Positions 7,317 through 12,992 of a stretch of DNA of 12,992 bases are shown one piece after another (the first letter of the stretch is position 1; each line of letters opens with the position of its first letter). The notes beneath the pieces were generated by a model that saw only the letters and a program-made list of their open reading frames with translations, was not told the origin of the DNA and did no database searches. The position numbers were made by a program, and so were the translations under genes. The DNA comes from Lachnospiraceae bacterium UBA3801 (lineage in GTDB: Bacteria; Bacillota; Clostridia; Lachnospirales; Lachnospiraceae), in assembly GCA_002368685.1 (NCBI GenBank), contig DFEN01000008.1:1-12992 (forward strand), in the 5' to 3' direction.

Positions 7317-7372
7317 GTGAACGAAATATGAACGAGTTGTAAACAGATTTAAAACTTTTTGTGAACATATTT
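7297..7372 (+). repeat. 11-bp-phased TGAAC-type direct repeats upstream of the pilin-like gene
   Basis: Five consecutive 11-base units start at 7318, 7329, 7340, 7351 and 7362. Their first five bases are TGAAC, TGAAC, TAAAC, AAAAC and TGAAC. Two more related motifs lie upstream at 7297 (TGAAC, 21 bases before 7318) and 7306 (AGAAC). All point the same way and fall on the same face of the helix. Direct repeats at an 11-bp period are the classic operator layout of OmpR/PhoB-family response regulators. The array begins next to the perfect -10 at 7311-7316, which would favour repression there. It ends next to the weak -10 at 7373, which would favour activation there. The bound protein is unknown. 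Confidence 0.6.
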
Positions 7373-7422
7373 TATATTTTAAACATCAAAATGACATTTT
7401 TTATCTTGGGAGGGAATAAAGA

Positions 7423-8109
7423 ATGGAAGAAAGTGGAAGGAAACGTAACAATAAAGGTTTCTCACTAGTTGAACTCATAGTTGTTATCGCTATCATGTCA
7501 ATACTTGCGATGGTAATCAGCATGGCTGTTATCCATTATATGGAGAAGGCTCGTCAGGCAAAGGACGTATACCACGCAAGTCTTATTAAGGATGCACTTA
7601 ATGTATATCCATTTGCCAGTGATTTTCAGGGAAGAGACGTTTGGTACGAAGATCCTGTAACTCACGAAAAGGAACATTTCAGAAGAGGCTGGGTATATGT
7701 TGACAAGGACGAGGTAAGATGTTCTGATGCAAGTTGCGCTCTTGCAATGATTAACGCCGGACTTGTACATGTTAGCCCAGAAACGGAAGCAACACTTGCA
7801 GAAAATGAAGAGAGTAATCCAGCATGGTTCCCAACCGGACCAGATGGAGACTACATTAGAAAATCAGACATTAACGAATATGTATTTAAGAATGATATCA
7901 CGGTTCACGCAAGAAGAACCTGGAATACATATCAGCTGGATGTATATGTAGACGATCAGGGCGAACTGCATCTCGGAGCCAGCGCCTCCAACGCCCAAAG
8001 AGTCAACGGTCACGAAAAGGATGAGAAAACCGCAAGGCTCATGGCTCAAAAGCTCGGTTTCTATGACGCAAAGATCACACCAATCGGTGAACAATATACA
8101 GGAAAATAA
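7423..8109 (+). CDS. Type IV pilin / pseudopilin-like protein with class III signal peptide
   Basis: This 228-residue protein has a short basic leader (residues 1-12, ending NNKG) followed by FSLVELIVVIAIMSILAMVI. That is a textbook prepilin peptidase site, with cleavage after G12, F13 as the N-methylated residue and the conserved E17 at mature position 5. The hydrophobic helix runs from about 13 to 38. The C-terminal domain is extracytoplasmic and has just two cysteines, C100 and C105, which could form a disulphide loop. GGGAGGG lies 8 nt before the ATG. It is monocistronic: divergent from the permease operon and closed by the hairpin at 8130. No pil/gsp ATPase, platform protein or prepilin peptidase is nearby, so it must rely on machinery encoded elsewhere. 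Major pilin, minor pilin and pseudopilin cannot be separated by sequence alone. Confidence 0.88.
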   Translation: MEESGRKRNNKGFSLVELIVVIAIMSILAMVISMAVIHYMEKARQAKDVYHASLIKDALNVYPFASDFQGRDVWYEDPVTHEKEHFRRGWVYVDKDEVRCSDASCALAMINAGLVHVSPETEATLAENEESNPAWFPTGPDGDYIRKSDINEYVFKNDITVHARRTWNTYQLDVYVDDQGELHLGASASNAQRVNGHEKDEKTARLMAQKLGFYDAKITPIGEQYTGK

Positions 8110-8129
8110 ATAAATTATAGCCACACCTT

Positions 8130-8174
8130 AAAAATGTTGTCCTTTTACCTTATTGGTAAAGGACAACATTTTTT
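8130..8174. terminator. Bidirectional intrinsic terminator between convergent genes
   Basis: The left arm (A-run 8130-8134 plus TGTTGTCCTTTTACC at 8135-8149) pairs with the right arm (GGTAAAGGACAACA at 8155-8168 plus T-run 8169-8174), with one bulged T and loop TTATT. Read rightward, the stem ends in six Ts and terminates the pilin-like gene. Read leftward, it ends in UUUUU followed by AAGG and can terminate the GTPase-nuclease operon. The right arm and T-run are also the last codons (K-N-V-V-L-Y-Q-stop) of the leftward gene. Confidence 0.85.
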
Positions 8175-10819
8175 CTGCTTATTAAGTAGTCACTTTCGAG
8201 CTGAGAAGCCGTCATCATCTTCGAATTCTCACCTCTTATTATCAGCTGAATCATTCCATCTGAGGTGGCGACAGTTATATCAAGCTTCTTAGAATTCTCC
8301 ACTGTAAATCTTGCTATGTACTGATCTGCAGTTTCCGCCTGTTTCGTATAAACCACGTGAACTCCCAGGTAGTCCATTTTCTCCGTGAAATGCCCCCTTA
8401 CATTATACGCATCGAAAACTACTATTATTTCAGTACCCTTAAGCGCCTTATATTCTGACATCATATCAAGCAGCTTAAACCTGGCCGCCTCTAAATCCAG
8501 TGACTGTTTATCTTTTGAGGCATTTGCATCCGCCAGAAGGCTCTTCAGCTCCTTCCAGGCATGAATAATATTGTAACCATCAACTAGAAGATATTTTTTC
8601 TTAGCTTCAGCCGTTTTGATTGAAGCCCCTTTCGCCTTGTTCGACCTATCCTCTGCCTGAACTGTGCTCTTGCTAAGGTAAACCCGCTTCGTCCTACGGT
8701 TTTCCTTACCAGCATTGGAGTGAGTAGCACTGCGAAGAATATCATCTATCTCTTCTGTCCCAAGTGCTATGTCTCTTTCTTCTGCTGATCTGGTATGGAT
8801 GCGCTTTAGCGCTTCCGCCTCTCGATTTATCCTCTCATCTTCAGTTTCATCATCCAGTTCAAAATATTCAGACTCCTTTGACGGAAGATGCATAAGTTCC
8901 TCACATTCAAACCAAGGCACATAGTAGCCCGCTCCATGATCTATAAATATACTTCCGGAAGGATTCTCTTTATCATTATCAGGATTATATCCCCTCTCCT
9001 CTATCACCGACTCGGCAATAGTTTCAGGTGCATCCTGGTATCCTGCAAACTTAAGCTCAATCTCGCCCTGCCCAGAAGTATACTCCGTCAGCCTGGTCTG
9101 GTAATCCGCTATACATCTAGCAGGAGCATTTCCAACTAAGCCTGCCTCTGCATCCATTGAACAGTTTCCACCCATATCCGATATCTCAGTCATCACACGG
9201 CCAACACTCTCTGTAGGAAGAGTTATTCTAAAATCAAACATAGGTTCAAGCAGCACGCATCCCACCTTCATGAGGCCCTGCCTAATTGCGCGCCTTACCG
9301 ACTCACGAAAGTCCTGACTATCTGTATGCTTTAAATGTGCCTTACCTGCGACCAGTGTAAATCTAATATCTGTCAGCGCCGCCCCTGTAAGAATACCAAC
9401 GGGCAAATGCTCTGTAATCGTGGAGAGAATGGTTTTCTGCCAATTTATATCCAGATCATTTACACTAAGATCACTGGCCACTTCAATACCTGTCCCACGA
9501 GGTAAAGGCTCCATCAGAATCTGCACCTCTGAATAGTGGCGAAGGGGTTCGAAATGTCCATATCCAATAACTGGACTAGCAATAGTTTCCTTATAAACAA
9601 AGCTTCCCTTTGCGAAGTCAATTGGAACTCCATATTTTTCCAGGACTCTTTCTCTAAGTATTTCCATCTGGAAGGAACCCATAACTGATATACTCGCCCT
9701 ATCCTCTCCTATTATCTCCAGTTGTAGAAGAGGATCCTCATCGCAGAGTTCTCTTAATTTCGGAAGGAATACTCGAAGTGGAACATCTGTCGGAAGAACT
9801 ACGTCATATCTCAACACCGGCTGACAGACCGGCGCATCGTCGTCAAACTCTTCGCCTAAACCCATTCCGGCAAATGTGTGTTCAAGTCCAAGAAAAGCAA
9901 CTACATCTCCAGCTTCCGCCTTATCTACATTTACATACTTAACTCCGCTATAGCTTCTTATCTGACTAATTTTCTCGCCAGCCAGTCGAGGGTCTTCTAT
10001 CTCCCCTCTAACGGCTACACTTCCACCAGTTATCTTCGCATAGGAAAGCTTCTGTCCATTTTCGAAGCTCACCTTGAATATCTTAGCCGAAAAGGAATCC
10101 TTAAATGAAATCTCAGGCAGATATTCTGTTATCATCCTGATTAACTCATCAACATTTTCATTTTTAAGAGCAGCACCAAAAACCACAGGATGAAACTTTC
10201 CAGAAGAAATGAGCGATGTCACATCCTCTTTACTTAGCTTCTCCTCTTCCAGGTACTTCTCTATCGTCACTTCAGATAATGCAGCAACCTCTTCCCACTT
10301 AGTGAAAATGTCCTCATACTTAATGAATCCTTCTCCAACCTTCTCTAATAGTTCAGAGAGAAGCTCTTCCTCAGTCCTTTCACACATGTCCATCTTATTA
10401 ATGAACACCATATAAGGAATCTTATATTTTTCCAACATGCCTATAAGACGTTTCGTTGAAGCGGTCACCCCATCCGGCCCACTAACCAAAAGAAGAGCCA
10501 AATCAAGCACTGACAGTGCTCTCTCTGCCTCACCTATAAAGTCCGCATGTCCAGGAGTATCTATAAGAGTTATCCTGATGTCATCACCACTATTATTTAG
10601 TTCATTATCCTTGTCAATATCGCAGAGCGCTTGCTTCGACAGAATAGTTACGCCTCTCTTTTTCTCCAGATTATCTGTATCCAGAAAGGCATCTCCATTA
10701 TCAACTCTACCCGCATTTCTGATCATTCCCAGATTATATAAAATGCTTTCTGTAAGTGTTGTCTTTCCAGCATCAACATGGGCAAGAATCCCCATCGTTA
10801 TTTTCTTTAAACCACTCAT
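8150..10819 (-). CDS. TetM/EF-G-like ribosomal GTPase fused to YacP/Rae1-type NYN endonuclease domain
   Basis: This 889-residue protein has two parts. Residues 1 to about 645 are a translational GTPase of the Tet(M)/EF-G class. The P-loop AHVDAGKT is at 13-20, switch I RGVTI at 55-59, DTPGH at 87-91 and NKMD at 141-144. The TetM-like domain IV/V stretch includes LLEPMFDFRITLP at 523-535 and ARCIADYQTRLTEYTSGQG at 567-585. A charged linker (about 650-740) follows. Residues 743-885 are a NYN/PIN domain of the YacP family with YLLVDGYNIIHAW, VVFDAYN, ETADQYIA and TVATSDGMIQ. They carry the acidic residues expected for metal-dependent RNA cleavage (D747, D803, E829, D832, D854). B. subtilis Rae1 (YacP) cuts mRNA in the ribosomal A site, the place TetM-type GTPases enter, so a ribosome-quality-control role is inferred. 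The ribosome binding site is weak (AAGGAC, about 10 nt). It is 36 bp after the kinase gene and probably in its operon. Tetracycline resistance is not implied. Confidence 0.9.
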   Translation of the reverse strand: MSGLKKITMGILAHVDAGKTTLTESILYNLGMIRNAGRVDNGDAFLDTDNLEKKRGVTILSKQALCDIDKDNELNNSGDDIRITLIDTPGHADFIGEAERALSVLDLALLLVSGPDGVTASTKRLIGMLEKYKIPYMVFINKMDMCERTEEELLSELLEKVGEGFIKYEDIFTKWEEVAALSEVTIEKYLEEEKLSKEDVTSLISSGKFHPVVFGAALKNENVDELIRMITEYLPEISFKDSFSAKIFKVSFENGQKLSYAKITGGSVAVRGEIEDPRLAGEKISQIRSYSGVKYVNVDKAEAGDVVAFLGLEHTFAGMGLGEEFDDDAPVCQPVLRYDVVLPTDVPLRVFLPKLRELCDEDPLLQLEIIGEDRASISVMGSFQMEILRERVLEKYGVPIDFAKGSFVYKETIASPVIGYGHFEPLRHYSEVQILMEPLPRGTGIEVASDLSVNDLDINWQKTILSTITEHLPVGILTGAALTDIRFTLVAGKAHLKHTDSQDFRESVRRAIRQGLMKVGCVLLEPMFDFRITLPTESVGRVMTEISDMGGNCSMDAEAGLVGNAPARCIADYQTRLTEYTSGQGEIELKFAGYQDAPETIAESVIEERGYNPDNDKENPSGSIFIDHGAGYYVPWFECEELMHLPSKESEYFELDDETEDERINREAEALKRIHTRSAEERDIALGTEEIDDILRSATHSNAGKENRRTKRVYLSKSTVQAEDRSNKAKGASIKTAEAKKKYLLVDGYNIIHAWKELKSLLADANASKDKQSLDLEAARFKLLDMMSEYKALKGTEIIVVFDAYNVRGHFTEKMDYLGVHVVYTKQAETADQYIARFTVENSKKLDITVATSDGMIQLIIRGENSKMMTASQLESDYLISRKNVVLYQ

Positions 10820-10855
10820 ATAAAATATCGTCCTTGATTACATTTCCCTTTGACT

Positions 10856-12241
10856 TTAGCTGATTGGAATCATAAGTGTAACCGAGAAACCTTTATCATC
10901 ACTGTCACAGATTAGTTCTCCGTTCATTTTAAGCATAAGTGACTTTGCTATGTATAGTCCCAGACCACTTCCATCCACTTTTTCATTTTCTGCCCTTTTA
11001 CCACGATAGAACTTGTTGGTTATAAGCTCCAGCTCGTCACGTGGAACCCCTGGCCCATAATCCTTAATAGACATCTCAAGGTATTTCTCTGAAACGCTAT
11101 AATCAACATCTATCTTAGTTTCAGCATACTTATACGAATTACTGATGATATTCCCTATCACCTGACTCATACGCTTGCTGTCAATATTAATAATCAGCTT
11201 TGGAAGCGGCGACTCATTAACCAGCCCCTTTGAATCATTTTTCTTAATTATCTCACTTAAAACACTAGAAGCCTCGTCATGTAAGCTTATCTTGAATTCG
11301 CCCAGATCCTCGAGGGTAGTCGAGAAAAGATCGCTTACCAGACTGTCTATCTGGTCAGCCTTCTTATAAATGTTATCCAGCTTATCTAAGATATCTGTAT
11401 CTCTCTCGAGCTCCAGTTCCTTAGTCGTACCCTCACCTAAAGCTTTTTTCTCAGGTTCTTCATTTATATATTTATTAAGCTTAGCTTCGAGAAGCTCAGC
11501 CGTTAGCTTAATACCTGTTATAGGAGTTTTTAGATCGTGACTAAGAGAGGCTATAAGCTCTTTCTCCTTACGCTGAAGTTCTATCTCTCGCTGACGTGAC
11601 TCAGCCAGTTCCTCTCGCATGATGTCGAAGCTTTCTGTAAATGCACCAAACATGTTATTTTCTTCCATCATCAATGGTTCATCCAGTTTTCCCTCTGCCA
11701 CCTTACCTGCGAAGGTCTGCATTCTATCAAATGGCTTCACTATATTCTTCTCAATATATAAGCCATATATAACGGCGCCTATTATGAAAACCAGTGCCAT
11801 AATAGCCACGCCCATAACCAGTTTTCTTTTTATCCGAGCATAACCTTCCTCCGGTGTATCCAGCAGGACAACAGAGCCAACAATCCTTTCGTCCTTTATG
11901 ACGTATCTATAGATAAGCCTTTTCTTGCTGGCAGCTTCAACTGTTAGTCTTCCCTTATTGTCAGTTATTTCGTTGATTCTTTTTTCTGCACCGGGAGTTT
12001 TATACACCTCATTTCCTACGCTATCCAAAACAACAAAATCCACCCCATAGTCCTTTTCTTCCAGACTATCGGGTGAATCCATCTTCTCTTCAGCATCCTT
12101 GACTATATCATTTAGTATAAGGAGTTTTTCATTATCCACTGCAATACTCTCACTTATATCACCAGATACATTTACAAAAAGAATGATACCTGTGAGCATA
12201 AAAATGCCAAATACTAAAACAGCTTTTGCATAATTCCTCAT
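10856..12241 (-). CDS. Membrane sensor histidine kinase (HAMP, HisKA, HATPase_c)
   Basis: This 461-residue protein contains TM1 (about 7-24), an extracytoplasmic sensor domain (about 25-140) with no cysteine, TM2 (about 141-163) and HAMP (about 164-216). The dimerisation/phosphoacceptor helix follows, with LSHDLKTPITG and phosphorylated H235. The catalytic domain has an N box around N364/N368 (GNIISNSYKYA), a G1 box DYGPGV at 394-399 and a G2 box GSGLGLYIA at 424-432, so the core is complete. A charged stretch (about 255-283, E/K rich) appears inserted between the two DHp helices, which are normally closer. The start codon overlaps the stop of the response-regulator gene by 4 bp (ATGA), which shows coupled translation and defines the cognate pair. 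It autophosphorylates and passes phosphate to that regulator. The signal is unknown. Confidence 0.93.
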   Translation of the reverse strand: MRNYAKAVLVFGIFMLTGIILFVNVSGDISESIAVDNEKLLILNDIVKDAEEKMDSPDSLEEKDYGVDFVVLDSVGNEVYKTPGAEKRINEITDNKGRLTVEAASKKRLIYRYVIKDERIVGSVVLLDTPEEGYARIKRKLVMGVAIMALVFIIGAVIYGLYIEKNIVKPFDRMQTFAGKVAEGKLDEPLMMEENNMFGAFTESFDIMREELAESRQREIELQRKEKELIASLSHDLKTPITGIKLTAELLEAKLNKYINEEPEKKALGEGTTKELELERDTDILDKLDNIYKKADQIDSLVSDLFSTTLEDLGEFKISLHDEASSVLSEIIKKNDSKGLVNESPLPKLIINIDSKRMSQVIGNIISNSYKYAETKIDVDYSVSEKYLEMSIKDYGPGVPRDELELITNKFYRGKRAENEKVDGSGLGLYIAKSLMLKMNGELICDSDDKGFSVTLMIPIS

Positions 12242-12990
12242 TTTAATACACTAAAATCCCTCTCAATCATGTATCCAACGCCCCAAACAGTTTTTATAAT
12301 CTGCGGATTCTTTGGATCATTTTCTATTTTTTCCCTTAAATGCCGAATGTGAACCGCCAGAGTTCCTTCCCCTATAAATTCATCATCCCATACATTCTTT
12401 AGAAGTTCATCCTTCGTAACAACGCGGTTCTGGTTTTCAAGAAGATATACTAGCATCTTATATTCCATAGCTTTAAGACTAATAAACTCATTACCCGCCT
12501 TAAGTTTATGAGTATTTGTATCCAGGCTGATAGTATCTGATAGACTAATTTCTCCTGAACTTTCATCTATCTTTTTTGTCATATCTCCACTTGACTTTAA
12601 CGCTTGCTCAGCATCCTCTTTTGCCTTCTCATATCTTGCCAGGATAGTCTTCACCTTCGCAAGAAGTATGCTAAGGGTATAAGGCTTCTTGATATAGTCA
12701 TCTCCGCCGATATTAAGAGCTATTAGCACATCATCATCACTGGTTCTGGCACTGATAAAAAGGATTGGCATATCATAGTTTTTCCTAACCTTCTTACAGA
12801 GATCAAATCCCGACTTATCTCCAAGATTAATATCCAGAAGAAGGAGCGACACCTGGTTTTCCTCGAGAAAATCCACTGCCTCTTCGTAGCTCGTCACATA
12901 TGCAGTTTTAATGTCGAACATGTTGAAGTATTCAGCTGTTGACTGAGCTATAACCTCATCATCGTCGATCATAAGAACTTTATATTCCAT
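12238..12990 (-). CDS. OmpR/PhoB-family response regulator
   Basis: This 250-residue protein has a receiver domain (1 to about 118) with acidic pocket D9-D11, phosphoacceptor D53 (LLLDINLGDKSG), switch residue S80 (FISARTSDDD) and K102-P103. A charged linker (about 119-148), longer than usual, follows. The C-terminal winged helix (about 150-245) contains KAMEYKMLVYLLENQNRVVT, the recognition region LAVHIRHLREKIE and TVWGVGYMIE. This is the standard DNA-binding output of the family, which typically binds direct repeats about 11 bp apart. The ATG lies 2 bases from the window edge, so its ribosome binding site and promoter cannot be seen. MEYKVLMIDDDE is nevertheless a normal full N-terminus for the family. 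It is the first visible gene of the apparent operon regulator, kinase, GTPase-nuclease. Confidence 0.94.
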   Translation of the reverse strand: MEYKVLMIDDDEVIAQSTAEYFNMFDIKTAYVTSYEEAVDFLEENQVSLLLLDINLGDKSGFDLCKKVRKNYDMPILFISARTSDDDVLIALNIGGDDYIKKPYTLSILLAKVKTILARYEKAKEDAEQALKSSGDMTKKIDESSGEISLSDTISLDTNTHKLKAGNEFISLKAMEYKMLVYLLENQNRVVTKDELLKNVWDDEFIGEGTLAVHIRHLREKIENDPKNPQIIKTVWGVGYMIERDFSVLK

Positions 12991-12992
12991 TT

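Noticed and set aside
8150..10819. Reading the GTPase as an acquired tetracycline-resistance gene (tetM/tetW type).
   Set aside because: There is no mobile-element context and the codon style matches its neighbours. The protein has a long linker and NYN domain absent from Tet(M), and the TetM-like class includes many chromosomal proteins with no shown resistance role.
10437..10823. A 128-codon plus-strand frame opposite the GTPase start.
   Set aside because: It lies fully antisense to a clear GTPase domain with intact motifs and its translation is low-complexity S/L/P-rich, as expected of a shadow frame.
1..12992. CRISPR arrays, tRNA or rRNA genes, riboswitches, prophage or integrase genes.
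   Set aside because: No regularly spaced long repeats, no tRNA-like cloverleaf with CCA end, no conserved rRNA segments and no integrase or phage motifs were seen by eye on either strand.

Overview
This window looks like chromosomal DNA from a low-GC Gram-positive anaerobe of the Clostridia, most likely family Lachnospiraceae. The reasons are strong GGAGG-type ribosome binding sites, A+T-rich intergenic DNA, and protein styles familiar from that group: an FGGY kinase with a [11 protein letters not shown] start, 'DINGLRGIND' type GGDEF domains, a TetM-like GTPase carrying a YacP/NYN tail, and an acyltransferase with a C-terminal zinc ribbon. The genus cannot be fixed from the sequence alone. 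No tRNA, rRNA, CRISPR array, integrase or transposase gene was seen.

Layout, left to right. (1) Positions 1-296, minus strand: the first 98 codons of an FGGY-family sugar kinase that runs off the left edge. (2) Positions 297-508: kinase leader DNA and a perfect 37-bp inverted repeat with a 3-nt loop, resembling a REP/MITE-type element. (3) Positions 509-3973, minus: a 1154-residue soluble c-di-GMP protein with three tandem copies of a PAS-like sensor module, an intact GGDEF, a GAF-like middle, a degenerate GGDEF (GGDNF) and a complete EAL domain. (4) Positions 3974-4242: a spacer with one doubtful 33-codon ORF. (5) Positions 4243-7142, minus: a two-gene unit made of a 79-residue single-TM protein and, overlapping by one base, an 886-residue fusion of an NCS1-type nucleobase permease to a lysophospholipid acyltransferase with a zinc ribbon. 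(6) Positions 7143-7422: a signal-rich divergent intergenic region with a sigma-A-like promoter in each direction, a 17-bp dyad, and TGAAC-like motifs repeated at an 11-bp period. (7) Positions 7423-8109, plus: a lone type IV pilin/pseudopilin-like gene, the only plus-strand gene. (8) Positions 8130-8174: a bidirectional terminator that overlaps the 3' end of the next gene. (9) Positions 8150-12990, minus: an apparent three-gene operon, transcribed as OmpR/PhoB-type response regulator, then sensor kinase, then a TetM/EF-G-like ribosomal GTPase fused to a Rae1/YacP-type NYN endonuclease.

The kinases, regulators and c-di-GMP protein are ordinary families. The most interesting points are two multidomain fusions: permease + acyltransferase + zinc ribbon, and ribosome-directed GTPase + A-site-nuclease-like domain under a two-component system. 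The third is the 11-bp-phased repeat array before the pilin gene, a spacing typical of OmpR/PhoB-family operators. A direct link between this array and the response regulator at the right edge is only a hypothesis.
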